From the NCBI RefSeq assembly GCF_014282005.1, contig NZ_JACFTD010000011.1:1-64000 (forward strand): a DNA stretch of 64,000 bases, given 5' to 3'. A program made the position numbers and the translations under genes. This stretch comes from Sporosarcina sp. BP05. Its GTDB lineage: Bacteria > Bacillota > Bacilli > Bacillales_A > Planococcaceae. This document shows, piece after piece, positions 48,512-56,979 of the stretch; the stretch's first letter is position 1, and each line of letters opens with the position of its first letter. Under the pieces are notes generated by a model. The model searched no databases. It saw only the letters and a list, made by a program, of their open reading frames with translations, and was not told where the DNA came from.

Positions 48512-48748
48512 TCAATCATTCTCTTCAAGTTTTCCCAGTCTTTCGGAATACGTTAGGAATGCGCTTTCATCCCGACAGTCAAGCGCAAGGTCGATAAATC
48601 CCATAATCCTGGTCTTCGTTTGCTCTCTGTGTATATGCTTCAAAAAAAGATCCAAATAAATTTCATTCAACAGCTTTTCCGCTTGGAGCGAAGTACTGTT
48701 TTTCCCTACAGCTTTCAAAAACTCGGCATATGAATAATTGTTCTCCAT
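48512..48748 (-). CDS. Small IDEAL-domain protein
   Basis: A 78-residue protein; the C-terminal part (GFIDLALDCRDESAFLTYSERL) fits the IDEAL domain, found as short conserved segments in several Firmicutes proteins. The N-terminal half is helical. The ATG at 48748 follows aggggtg six bases upstream. Its role is unknown; in ComK-control proteins an IDEAL segment mediates protein contact. Confidence 0.75.
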   Translation of the reverse strand: MENNYSYAEFLKAVGKNSTSLQAEKLLNEIYLDLFLKHIHREQTKTRIMGFIDLALDCRDESAFLTYSERLGKLEEND

Positions 48749-48854
48749 CCCTATCACCCCTGCTGCCTTTTATTTAGTATATCTAATTTCAGAGATAAGT
48801 TGCAAGGTTTTTCGGAATATTCTCTTTTTTTATTTAGTCATATTTTATTAAAGA

Positions 48855-48893
48855 AACGCCCCGCCTGCAATTGATTGCAAACGGGACGACTTT
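48855..48893 (-). terminator. ecsB terminator
   Basis: aaacgccccgcctgcaatt and the region gattgcaaacgggacgac pair as an imperfect long stem; on the minus strand tttctttaa follows. Confidence 0.65.
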
Positions 48894-50105
48894 TCACTCA
48901 TATTCTTTATTTTCCACAGTCAATCTAATCGTTGCCTCAGAGATGATGAGGATGACAGCCCCGACAAGGAATGTTGTTACAGAAACCCCATACAGATACA
49001 GTGCTGCACATATAACTACTGCCGCCTGAATCCATTGGACTGTACGAACGATTCTTTTAATTGCACCTGGACGGGTGTCTTCCTTTTCAGGAAACAGCAT
49101 ATCCATCCGGAAATCGTCCCCGGCCCGCAATGCGTGGATAAGTTGTACGGCAGAGGCAAATGCAAGTGCTCCCGCGAATATGAACACGACAATCGGGAAC
49201 GGGATGAAAATCGCCCCAAGTGCTGATAAAGCAGTAAGCCTTACCCATAGCCAAAAAATATCATCTGTACGGATAAATGTGCGTCTGATTAGATACGTTT
49301 GCGCAACAGGCTTATTGAAGTTCGGTGACCCCGTTGCAAAACCAATCCACGCCCTTCTACTAATGGATCCTTTCAAATGTGGAACGTCTGTGAAGTAGTT
49401 GGCAAAACGGTAAAAACGCATCATTCGATTTTGTTCGAGTGCAATGAAATGATCGTAAGGAAACGGTTTTAGCATCCTCTTATTTCGCCAATACAAGTTG
49501 TACATACCAATAAGTATAGCAATAACCGGAAGAATAAGAGGACTTCCTGCAAGACCAACATAAATTATGGATCCCGCCAATAAAAATCGGACGACCCTAT
49601 CTAGCCAGATCCCTTTCCCATCCAAAGCATGTCTGAAATTATATTCCGACTCAATGAATACTCGCTTAATGACCAGCAACAAAATTGCGGTGACGATGTA
49701 CTCCATCTTCGATCCTGTCCCTGTAGCTGAAAGTAATGGCAGCGCAACAATATATAAAATAAATGGTAATGGCAATTGTGAATAAAAGCTCCAACTCAAA
49801 GCCCGTTTCATATACGTAATAAGCTTTTGTTCCAGTGGCAGGAAATAAACCGTGTCCGCAGGTTTCAATAGCGTCACTGGCGGCGAAAAGGCGAGCGCTA
49901 GTCCAAGTATGATAGCCGTAAGCAGCGCCGCTGGGAACTCTGCTGGCACTTCCTTCAACCATTCGCTATACGTATAGCCCCCCGCCCCGATTGTGAAGAC
50001 AAGGACAATTGCCAAATGACCTGTAAATACATATTTTAAATACTTTTGGAGCTCGGTTATATAATGGACGAACCGGGATCCCCATATTTCACGCAAATTG
50101 TTCAT
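48894..50105 (-). CDS. ecsB: ABC transporter permease EcsB
   Basis: The 403-residue integral membrane protein has multiple helices (VFTGHLAIVLVFTIGAGGYT, AALLTAIILGLALAF, LILPVIAILIGMYNLYW, VAPF-like C-terminal pair AAVVICAALYLYGVSVTTFL). It is the partner of EcsA, known in B. subtilis to influence protein secretion, competence, and intramembrane proteolysis via RasP. Start overlaps ecsA's end by 17 bases. No EcsC gene follows. Confidence 0.93.
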   Translation of the reverse strand: MNNLREIWGSRFVHYITELQKYLKYVFTGHLAIVLVFTIGAGGYTYSEWLKEVPAEFPAALLTAIILGLALAFSPPVTLLKPADTVYFLPLEQKLITYMKRALSWSFYSQLPLPFILYIVALPLLSATGTGSKMEYIVTAILLLVIKRVFIESEYNFRHALDGKGIWLDRVVRFLLAGSIIYVGLAGSPLILPVIAILIGMYNLYWRNKRMLKPFPYDHFIALEQNRMMRFYRFANYFTDVPHLKGSISRRAWIGFATGSPNFNKPVAQTYLIRRTFIRTDDIFWLWVRLTALSALGAIFIPFPIVVFIFAGALAFASAVQLIHALRAGDDFRMDMLFPEKEDTRPGAIKRIVRTVQWIQAAVVICAALYLYGVSVTTFLVGAVILIISEATIRLTVENKEYE

Positions 50106-50838
50106 TATCTGTTTCCTCTGTCATCGCAATATACAAGTCATCCAGTGATGCGCCAGGACGTCCAAATGCCTTTCTCAAGTCATCCATCGTTCCTTCCGCT
50201 CGCACCCGTCCTTCGTGCAGCAAAATGATTCTGTCGCAATGTTTTTCCGCAGTTGCCAATACATGCGTTGACATGAGAATAGAAGCCCCATTTTCTGTTC
50301 TCTGCGTCATCTGTTCTAAAAGTGATTTGATGCCGATTGGATCGAGGCCGACAAATGGTTCATCGATAATATATAATGATGGATTAACGAGGAAAGCACA
50401 CATGATCATTACTTTTTGACGCATCCCTTTTGAAAAATGCGCTGGGAACCAGTTTAGACGTTTCTCCATCCGGAATTCCCGGAGCAACTCATCCGATCTC
50501 GCTTCAAACACTTCTTTATCAAGGTCGTATGCCATCGCTGTTAGTTCAAGATGTTCTCGCAGCGTCAATTCTTCATAGAGTATCGGCGTTTCAGGAATAT
50601 AAGTGAACGCCTTCCTATACTTTTCGGGATCTTCACTGAATGTCACCCCGTTAACACGAATTTCTCCCTTATGTGGATTCATTAATCCGATAATATGTTT
50701 AATAGTTGTACTTTTCCCCGCCCCATTTAGTCCAATCAGACCCACTAACTCACCATGTCCGATGTTAAATGATAAATCATACAGAACGGGTTTACGTGTG
50801 TAACCGCCTGTTACGTCTTGTAATTCAAGAATTTCCAT
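50089..50838 (-). CDS. ecsA: ABC transporter ATP-binding protein EcsA
   Basis: The ATPase has Walker A GLIGLNGAGKSTTIKHIIG (~40), signature variant FSKGMRQKVMIM, Walker B LYIIDEPFVGLD and the switch His in STHVLATAEKHCD. Length 249 from the ATG at 50838 (ggatggat context); an upstream ATG at 50844 adds two residues. It energises EcsB. Confidence 0.94.
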   Translation of the reverse strand: MEILELQDVTGGYTRKPVLYDLSFNIGHGELVGLIGLNGAGKSTTIKHIIGLMNPHKGEIRVNGVTFSEDPEKYRKAFTYIPETPILYEELTLREHLELTAMAYDLDKEVFEARSDELLREFRMEKRLNWFPAHFSKGMRQKVMIMCAFLVNPSLYIIDEPFVGLDPIGIKSLLEQMTQRTENGASILMSTHVLATAEKHCDRIILLHEGRVRAEGTMDDLRKAFGRPGASLDDLYIAMTEETDNEQFA

Positions 50839-50929
50839 ATCCATCCTCCATTCTTCTATTCATTTTAGCAAAAAACGGTTTAAAAAGCTTTCTCCTTCAT
50901 ACAACTATATAGAATGATTGCATTGAATA

Positions 50930-51104
50930 ACGATTGGGCCTGCAGGATGCAGATCATGCAGTCGTTGCGACACGACGTCGCTAACTTAGACTGCCTTCCT
51001 TTACCTGTAAGGCGCCTACGCTAGTCTGTTTACCCTCTTCAATATTTCAACCTATATCTTAAATTATGCTACACTTGTCCCATTCATGAAAAGGAGTGGT
51101 GAAA
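50930..51104. repeat. Intergenic repeat-like stretch before hit
   Basis: Contains palindromic segments (gcctgcaggatgcagatcatgcag) and gccttcctttacctgtaaggcgcctacgctag, which resembles gccttccgccccttgtaaggcgtcttcgctaa at 41621-41653. The hit ribosome site aaggagtggtg lies at the end. The rest has no ORF. Confidence 0.45.
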
Positions 51105-51530
51105 ATGACTGCTTGTATTTTTTGTAAAATCATTGAAGGAACAATCCCGAGCGTAAAAGTTTATGAAGATGAGCATGTACTCGCCTTCATGGATATTATG
51201 CCTGTAACGACAGGACATGTGCTTCTCATCCCGAAAACACATCGTGAAAATATCTATGATTTAACTGCTGAAGAAGCAGCCCAACTATTTTCTGTCGTAC
51301 CCAAAATCGCCAATGCGCTAAAAGATGAATTCAAACCAGCAGGTATGAATTTATTGCAAAACAATGGCGCATTTGCAGGACAAGCCGTCTTCCATTCCCA
51401 TCTGCATTTCATCCCTCGCTATGATGAAACCGACGGATTCCAACCAACTTTTGAGACGAAGGAATCTGAAACAAGTGTAGAACGAATTCAGGAGATTGCA
51501 GCTGGAATTCGAAGAAAGTTAGAACAATAA
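51105..51530 (+). CDS. hit: HIT family hydrolase
   Basis: The 141-residue protein has the histidine triad HSHLHFIPR (~100) and the zinc-site start CIFCKIIEG. HIT enzymes hydrolyse nucleoside phosphoramidates such as adenosine-5'-monophosphoramidate. The ATG at 51105 follows aaggagtggtgaaa; the upstream in-frame GTG pair is within the ribosome site. Divergent from ecsAB, as in B. subtilis. Confidence 0.95.
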   Translation: MTACIFCKIIEGTIPSVKVYEDEHVLAFMDIMPVTTGHVLLIPKTHRENIYDLTAEEAAQLFSVVPKIANALKDEFKPAGMNLLQNNGAFAGQAVFHSHLHFIPRYDETDGFQPTFETKESETSVERIQEIAAGIRRKLEQ

Positions 51531-51618
51531 GCTTGCAAGTTATCTGAATACCGTGTAAGATTCATAATAAGTTTTTCGCTGTCGATCATGAGGATACGTC
51601 AGGAAAAACTCAAAAAAA

Positions 51619-51646
51619 CAGATGAGCCGAGGAGAGATGAGAAATG
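51619..51646 (+). promoter_or_regulatory. TRAP-type binding triplets over the trpP ribosome site
   Basis: GAG triplets at 51624, 51629, 51634 and 51639 are each separated by exactly two bases and are preceded by CAG at 51619. The last ends two bases before the ATG at 51644. This is the spacing used by the tryptophan-bound TRAP (MtrB) protein, and the triplets cover the ribosome site, so tryptophan should block translation. Confidence 0.8.
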
Positions 51647-52168
51647 AATACGAAAAGTCTTGTATTAATGTCATTATTAACTGCTGTAGGTGCTGCATTG
51701 TACCTAATAATTCCACCCATTACTGGCGGAATGAAACCCGATTTCATGCTGACAATGATGTTTATCAGCATATTCCTGTTCCCCGAAGTGCGCAATGTAT
51801 TTTTACTTGCTGGAACAACAGGTATTATTTCAGGTATTTTTTCAAACTTTCCAGGGGGCTTCATCCCCAATGTGGTTGATAAGTTCATTACTGCATTTGT
51901 AATCTATGCAATTATTGTTTCACTTAAAAAGATCACAGGTAATTTGATCGCTTCCACTGTTGTTGCAGGTATTGGAACTGTATTGTCAGGGAGTATCTTC
52001 CTTTCAATCGCCATTTTCATTCTTGGAGCAGATTTACCGTTCGGAGGGTTATTCTTAGCCGTTGTACTTCCAGCTGTTGCCATGAACGGAATTGCATTTT
52101 TCTTGATCTACCCAATTGTTAAGGGCTTGGTCAAGCGATCCTCGTTTAAAACTGCATTTTCCAATTAA
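51644..52168 (+). CDS. trpP: Tryptophan transporter TrpP
   Basis: A 174-residue membrane protein with five or six helices (LVLMSLLTAVGAALYLIIPP, FMLTMMFISIFLFP, VFLLAGTTGIISGIFSNFPG, AIFILGADLPFGGLFLAVVL) of the ECF-substrate-component-like fold of Bacillus YhaG/TrpP. The TRAP-type leader supports the tryptophan role. It lies in the conserved hit-trpP-yhaH-scoC order. Confidence 0.92.
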   Translation: MNTKSLVLMSLLTAVGAALYLIIPPITGGMKPDFMLTMMFISIFLFPEVRNVFLLAGTTGIISGIFSNFPGGFIPNVVDKFITAFVIYAIIVSLKKITGNLIASTVVAGIGTVLSGSIFLSIAIFILGADLPFGGLFLAVVLPAVAMNGIAFFLIYPIVKGLVKRSSFKTAFSN

Positions 52169-52177
52169 AATTATAGC

Positions 52178-52211
52178 GAAAGCTTTCCGTCTCCACGAGG
52201 AGAGCTTTTTT
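52178..52211 (+). terminator. trpP terminator
   Basis: gaaagctttccgtctcc and aggagagcttttttt form an imperfect stem with a T-run after the trpP stop. Confidence 0.65.
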
Positions 52212-52318
52212 TGATGCTCAGTCGCTTATATATCTCATTATTGCCCAGGCTCCTTTAAAATGTTTTAATTAAGCCAGAGCAAGGAATACTACTCATAATA
52301 AGAAGGAGTGCATAATTC

Positions 52319-52681
52319 ATGAAAGTATCTACATTTTTCATCGGACTCGTGACAGGTTCAGTTGCGGCCGCTGTTACGGTATTGTATTCAACTCCCCAAT
52401 CGGGAAGCCAACTTCGGACATCCGTGAGGGATGCTTCAAGTGACATGAAATTTTTGTTCAAAGATGTAAAGGTAAAAGTCGATGATCTAAAAGAGTCCAT
52501 TTCCCATCTTACAAAAGAAGCGAAAGAAACTGTTCCAACAACAATCGATGGCATCAAGGGTTCAGTAGAGGAATGGCAACTTTCAACCGAATCAAATCGG
52601 GAACGCATGGAAAAAGAAATTGCAGCAATCCAAACTGCTCTTGAAGAACTGGAACGAAATATCGCAACACAGCAAAGATAA
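52319..52681 (+). CDS. yhaH: YtxH-like protein YhaH
   Basis: The 120-residue protein has one N-terminal membrane segment (FFIGLVTGSVAAAVTVLYS) followed by TPQSGSQLR and a long charged helix (KFLFKDVKVKVDDLKESISH, RMEKEIAAIQTALEELERN). This fits the YtxH family of general-stress membrane proteins. Ribosome site aaggag, 9 bases upstream. Function unknown. Confidence 0.9.
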   Translation: MKVSTFFIGLVTGSVAAAVTVLYSTPQSGSQLRTSVRDASSDMKFLFKDVKVKVDDLKESISHLTKEAKETVPTTIDGIKGSVEEWQLSTESNRERMEKEIAAIQTALEELERNIATQQR

Positions 52682-52692
52682 AAGTAATCATC

Positions 52693-52724
52693 AATCAGTG
52701 GGGGCCACATCCTCCACTGATTAT
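52693..52724 (+). terminator. yhaH terminator
   Basis: aatcagtgg..ggcca and the tccactgatt arm form a stem followed by atttaat. It lies directly after the yhaH stop. Confidence 0.7.
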
Positions 52725-52734
52725 TTAATAAACT

Positions 52735-52975
52735 TTGGCAAAGCCTAGGTAATCAACATCCTGTTGGCCCTATCCATTCGGGCTATTATGGGCAGTTGAT
52801 CTTCCACTTCTTCTCATGTCCTCGCAGACTTGAAGTTGGGTTCCTACTGCCCGTTAATGCGGGATAATTTTAAAGCACACACAATCCACCATTAAGGAAT
52901 GCAGTCACCCCTCCACAAAAGGCCTACACTATATAGGTTTAAATAGTGGATACGGCCGCATTCCTTATTTTTATG
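52735..52975. other. Unexplained structured intergenic region
   Basis: About 240 bp without a credible ORF. Paired blocks include gggcagttg (52790s) with ctactgccc (52850s), gaagtggaag-type segments on the minus strand, and a distal stem aaggaatgc/gcattcctt (52895-52968) followed by attttta. It does not match a T-box or other leader I know. It could be a small RNA, a leader of scoC or a decayed mobile element. Confidence 0.4.
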
Positions 52976-53095
52976 TCAATTTCTCTTCAACGTCATTATT
53001 GACTCAAAATCTTTTTTCGCAATCTTTACTTTTCTCTTCTTTGCTTTCCTGCTATAATAAAAGAAGCGGAAAAATATAGAAAGAAGGTGTTTCCA

Positions 53096-53704
53096 ATGTC
53101 AGAGCAAAAGTACTCTCCGAAAGAAGCAATGATTTTCAGTCAAAGGGTTGCACAGATGTCAAAAGCACTTTGGAAAGCGGTAGAAAAAGATTGGCAGCAA
53201 TGGATAAAACCTTATGACTTGAATATTAATGAGCATCACATTTTATGGATTTCTTACCATCTTCAAGGCGCCACCATTTCTGACATCGCTAAATTCGGAG
53301 TCATGCATGTTTCTACAGCATTCAACTTTTCAAAGAAGCTGGAAGAACGCGAGTATTTACGGTTTTATAAAAAAGACGATGACAGAAGAAATACATATGT
53401 TGAAGTTACAGAGGCAGGAGAGAAACTGCTACTCGAGATGAATATGAACTACTATGATTCTAAACATGATATTTTAGAGGGTTCACTCCCTATTAAAGAC
53501 CTTTACGGAAAATTCCCGGAATTCCTCGAAGTTATGTCTGTTGTCCGAAATATTTATGGGGAAGATTTCATGGAAATATTTGAACGTGGCTTTGAAAAAA
53601 TCAAAGAATCGTACGATGACTCCACTGGTGAAATGATTGCTATAGGTCAAACGAATAGTAATGAAGAACTTAAAAAATTGGTAACTAGCGCAGAGGAAAA
53701 ATAA
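53096..53704 (+). CDS. scoC: MarR-type protease production regulator ScoC (Hpr)
   Basis: The 202-residue protein begins [20 protein letters not shown] and has the winged-helix region ([40 protein letters not shown]; wing [15 protein letters not shown]) typical of Hpr/ScoC, a transition-state repressor of extracellular protease and peptide-transport genes. The start at 53096 follows agaaggtg; an in-frame codon at 53087 has no support. Position between yhaH and prsA is conserved. Confidence 0.94.
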   Translation: MSEQKYSPKEAMIFSQRVAQMSKALWKAVEKDWQQWIKPYDLNINEHHILWISYHLQGATISDIAKFGVMHVSTAFNFSKKLEEREYLRFYKKDDDRRNTYVEVTEAGEKLLLEMNMNYYDSKHDILEGSLPIKDLYGKFPEFLEVMSVVRNIYGEDFMEIFERGFEKIKESYDDSTGEMIAIGQTNSNEELKKLVTSAEEK

Positions 53705-53764
53705 TTTCATTTTAGAAGGACTTCTGCTATGATTGCCTTGGGAAGTTAAAGAGGAGGAATAGAT

Positions 53765-53950
53765 TTGATCCTTATTATTACAATTCTGTTCTCATTATTA
53801 TATCTGTTTCAAATCAATAAAATGACGTATGCACTTTGCGAATCTAAGGAAATCCCTGAAGAGAAGCAACAGAAAATATTCACGACCGTTAACGTTCTAG
53901 TAACCATATTAATTGTGTCATTTTACGTCGAGATTCTGTTACAAGTATAA
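53765..53950 (+). CDS. Small two-helix membrane protein
   Basis: A 61-residue protein with two membrane helices (LIITILFSLLYLFQI and VNVLVTILIVSFYVEILLQV). A TTG start at 53765 follows a perfect aggagg. I do not recognise the family. It has its own terminator and lies behind scoC. Confidence 0.65.
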   Translation: MILIITILFSLLYLFQINKMTYALCESKEIPEEKQQKIFTTVNVLVTILIVSFYVEILLQV

Positions 53951-53988
53951 AAAAGTCCATTCCCTTTTTTACGGGAAATGGACTTTTT
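53950..53988 (+). terminator. Terminator after the small membrane gene
   Basis: aaaaagtccattccc and gggaaatggacttttt form a long stem with a ttttttac loop; bidirectional in form, shared with the minus-strand gene at 54034. Confidence 0.85.
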
Positions 53989-54033
53989 CCATTATCGAAG
54001 CCTTAGCGCCTAACGCCTAGAGCTTTTCTTGAA

Positions 54034-54135
54034 TTAATTCAGGAAGGCTGCACCGACAATGATTAATAAAATGAACAAAACAACAATCAACGCAAATCCC
54101 GAAGTACCTTGGGAACCTTGGTCATATCCGCTCAT
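54034..54135 (-). CDS. YjcZ-family sporulation protein (33 residues)
   Basis: The product reads MSGYDQGSQGTSGFALIVVL followed by a hydrophobic end (FILLIIVGAAFLN). A short Gly/Gln/Ser-rich head plus one membrane helix is the pattern of YjcZ-type sporulation proteins found in many copies in Bacillales. The ribosome site agggggtg lies eight bases before the ATG. Its size explains why gene finders may miss it. It probably sits in the spore envelope; function is unknown. Confidence 0.85.
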   Translation of the reverse strand: MSGYDQGSQGTSGFALIVVLFILLIIVGAAFLN

Positions 54136-54279
54136 AGGAGCACCCCCTCTCTCTCTGTATCCTATGCGTAATAATCGACCCGTTGTAGGCAGTATATCCA
54201 AGGGGAACCTTTTTGTTTTAGAATTGTTTTTATGTTATAATGTCTACTGTTGCACATAAAAGTTAGGGGAGATTTCAAA

Positions 54280-55179
54280 ATGAAAAAAACTATTTTAGCA
54301 CTTACAATGGCCGCATCTGTACTTGCACTTTCAGCGTGCAGCGACAAGAATGCCGGCGATGAAGTTCTTGTCAAATCAAAAGCCGGAAATGTAACACAAA
54401 GCGAACTTTATAACGAAATGAAGGATGCGCAGGGTGAAAAAACGTTACAACTACTCGTCCTCGAAAAAGTGCTAGATGCAAAATATAAAATTTCTGATAA
54501 ACAAGTTAATGCAATAGTCAATGATATGAAAGAACAATTAGGTGAAGGTTTCGATGCCTATATCGCTCAAGAAGGTCACACTGAAGAGAGCTTAAGAAAA
54601 ATCCTTCGTATTAATTTGTTACAAGAAGCTGCTCTTACTGATGGCGTTGAAGTAACAGATAAGGAAATCGAAGAACGCATTAAAATGATGGCTACAGAAT
54701 TGAATGCTAAACACGTCCTAGTTGCGGATGAAGAGACTGCTCTTAAAGTCAAAAAGGAACTTGAAGGCGGAGCTGATTTCGCTGAAGTAGCGAAAAAGTA
54801 TTCGACTGAACCGGCTGCAAAAGAATCCGGTGGGGATCTTGGATGGTTTGGCTACGGTAAAATGGTCAAAGAATTCTGGGAAGGTGCGTATGCACTTGAT
54901 GTGAACGCAATCAGTGAGCCAGTTCAATCGGAACACGGGTTCCACGTTATTAAAGTTACAGAAAAACGTAACATCGAAGCTAAGGAAATGACTAAAGAAG
55001 AGAAAGAAAAACTCACTAAAGAAATACAACTTGAGAAGGCAGATCCAAGTACAATTATCCCGAAAATATCTAAGATAATGAAAGATGCTGATGTAAAAGT
55101 TGAAGATAAAGACTTGAAATCAGCACTTGATGTATTCTTGGTAGAGCCAGAAGTAAAAAAAGAAGATAAAACTAAATAA
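54280..55179 (+). CDS. prsA: Foldase lipoprotein PrsA
   Basis: A 299-residue extracytoplasmic peptidyl-prolyl isomerase. Lipoprotein signal with lipobox LALSAC (Cys20); N-terminal SurA-like region; parvulin domain ~130-225 (AKHVLVADEETALKVKKELE; GGDLGWFGYGKMVKEFWEGA; HGFHVIKVTEK); charged C-terminal tail. It folds secreted proteins near the membrane. The start at 54280 follows aggggaga. In B. subtilis ScoC, encoded upstream, and EcsAB affect the same secretion traits. Confidence 0.96.
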   Translation: MKKTILALTMAASVLALSACSDKNAGDEVLVKSKAGNVTQSELYNEMKDAQGEKTLQLLVLEKVLDAKYKISDKQVNAIVNDMKEQLGEGFDAYIAQEGHTEESLRKILRINLLQEAALTDGVEVTDKEIEERIKMMATELNAKHVLVADEETALKVKKELEGGADFAEVAKKYSTEPAAKESGGDLGWFGYGKMVKEFWEGAYALDVNAISEPVQSEHGFHVIKVTEKRNIEAKEMTKEEKEKLTKEIQLEKADPSTIIPKISKIMKDADVKVEDKDLKSALDVFLVEPEVKKEDKTK

Positions 55180-55196
55180 TACCATTAAGAATTTCA

Positions 55197-55220
55197 GACT
55201 CCTTTTTAGGAGTCTTTTTT
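55197..55220 (+). terminator. prsA terminator
   Basis: gactcc and ggagtc with a tttta loop followed by six T. Confidence 0.85.
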
Positions 55221-55238
55221 ATTACTATGTATCATGTC

Positions 55239-55963
55239 TGTTGATTAACCAAAAGTAACCAGCAAATAACTTGATCGAACACTGGGTGCTACGTGTATAG
55301 ATGACTTTGTTTTGCTTTGGATTGAATGACTTCTATACGATTACCGAGATGGCTGGATGTGTGGGGGTGCGACTTTGTCGCACCCCCACACATTTTTTTC
55401 GGTAATCGCATGGTGATCCTTCATCCGTCGCGCCCCAAATTCATAAATACATGTAGTGCTTGAGCCTTCTGGGACGAAAGAATAAAGGGCAACAACCTGG
55501 AGAAAAGCCGCCAAAGATGCAATTTTGGCGGCTGAAACTTTCTATAGCGTTTTCTCTTTTTTTATTAAAGAAGCGTAACTTTCTAGTAGGCATCACATGA
55601 TTAGACGCATACTCTTTGTTAAAAGTAAGCAAGAAGCACATTATACAACGTACAATAGTGCCCGAAATTGCATCTTCGGGCACTTACACTCTCTATAGAA
55701 AGTTATCTACTCTTTTCTTCAAAAACAACTGCATTTCACACTTGAATAGTGTAGGTACGCGACAGGCAACTATTCGCAACAGGATTACTGAAAAGAGTGT
55801 GGCTAGAAGTGACGGAGTCACTTCTAGCCACACTAAGACCCCTCAGTAAATCTGTCATGAATAGTTAGCCGAAAGCGAGCCGAAACTGAAACTAGTCCAG
55901 TGAAAATAGAGGATATCAAGCCCTTCTCGCCAGTATTTTATGCAAGTAAATGGTTAATCAACA
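55239..55963. mobile_element. MITE-like element, expanded copy with palindromic cargo
   Basis: Ends tgttgattaacca (55239-55251) and tggttaatcaaca (55951-55963) match the compact element at 48264; outside flanks extend the inverted repeat to 19 bp (catgtc..gacatg). Its first ~45 and last ~130 bases align to the compact copy inverted. Between them lies a ~546-bp insert (55284-55829) bordered by acact on both sides. The insert has a perfect 16-bp stem (55358-55373 with 55377-55392), an outer pair cgattaccga/tcggtaatcg, gccgccaaa/tttggcggc, gtgcccga/tcgggcac, aactttctatag/ctatagaaagtt and an 18-bp stem (55796-55834). No ORF is supported. Confidence 0.8.
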
Positions 55964-55987
55964 GACATGACTTTGTATAAAAGTTCA

Positions 55988-56027
55988 AACAAACACCCCC
56001 GAAAGACGTCTATCGGGGGTGTTTGTT
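55988..56027. terminator. yhaM terminator
   Basis: aacaaacacccccga and tcgggggtgtttgtt form a perfect 15-bp stem with a 10-base loop, 14 bases past the yhaM stop; T-rich on both outer sides. Confidence 0.85.
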
Positions 56028-56040
56028 TTTTCAATATATG

Positions 56041-56979
56041 TTATTCAATTGATGGTTTGTAAAATGACCTGTTATCCAGCGGGAAAATTCTTTCAGTGAA
56101 CTCACCAGGAGTCGTCTTGCCAAGTGCGCGGTCCAGCATATTCATCTTCGCATCAATGTTATCGATGTAATGAAGAATTTCCGCTTCTCTCAGCATAGGA
56201 CGTTTCGGGCTTCCCCACTCTTCCTTGCCGTGGTGGGATAAAACCATATGTTGCAACAGCATGACTTCTTCGCCAGTAATTTCAAGCTCGTCAGCCGCTT
56301 TTGAAATTTCATTGACCATAATTGTAATATGACCTAGAAGATTTCCCTCAATCGTATATTGCGTTGCAATTGGACCTGAAAGCTCAATCACTTTTCCAAC
56401 ATCATGCAAAATAATTCCCGCGTACAATAAATCCTTATTGAGTGAAGGATACAGATCCGCTAACGCTTTTCCGAGTTTAAGCATGGAAACAACATGATCG
56501 ATAAGACCCGATACATAATCATGGTGATTTCGTGTTGCAGCTGGGTACGTCATGAAAGCTGTCTGATGTTTTTTCAATAAATGACGCGTAATTCGTTGAA
56601 TTTGCGGATTTTGCATTTCAAAGAAATACTGCATCAACTCTTCGTATAGTACTTCCTTACTTGTTGCCGATGACGGAACTAGATCAGCAATCGACACGCC
56701 CTCATCTTCTTTCACTGGTCGTATGCTTTTGATGCGCAACTGATTTTTCCCACGGTATTCATGTACTTCCCCGCCAACTTTGACAATCGACGCTGCGGCA
56801 TATGTCTGCGCGTGCTCATCTGTCGTATCCCATAGTTTCGCTTCAATATCACCGCTTTTATCTTGCAAGATAAGCGTCATAAACGGTTTACCTTGTGTGG
56901 TAACGCCTTTTGTTGATTGCTTAATGAGCAAGAAAATTTCAAGTGGCTCACCTGCATTATATTCTGCAATTTGCTTCAT
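56041..56979 (-). CDS. yhaM: 3'-5' exoribonuclease YhaM
   Basis: The 312-residue protein has an OB-fold region (~1-100: [19 protein letters not shown]) and an HD domain ([44 protein letters not shown]) that is the Mn-dependent nuclease centre. It contributes to RNA turnover. The start at 56979 follows ggggag; a longer ORF reaches 57042 inside yhaN and is rejected. Overlap with yhaN is 4 bases. Confidence 0.95.
   Translation of the reverse strand: MKQIAEYNAGEPLEIFLLIKQSTKGVTTQGKPFMTLILQDKSGDIEAKLWDTTDEHAQTYAAASIVKVGGEVHEYRGKNQLRIKSIRPVKEDEGVSIADLVPSSATSKEVLYEELMQYFFEMQNPQIQRITRHLLKKHQTAFMTYPAATRNHHDYVSGLIDHVVSMLKLGKALADLYPSLNKDLLYAGIILHDVGKVIELSGPIATQYTIEGNLLGHITIMVNEISKAADELEITGEEVMLLQHMVLSHHGKEEWGSPKRPMLREAEILHYIDNIDAKMNMLDRALGKTTPGEFTERIFPLDNRSFYKPSIE

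Noticed and set aside
52735-52975. T-box leader before scoC
   Set aside because: The conserved T-box sequence (AGGGTGGNACCGCG type) is absent, and scoC is not an amino-acid gene.
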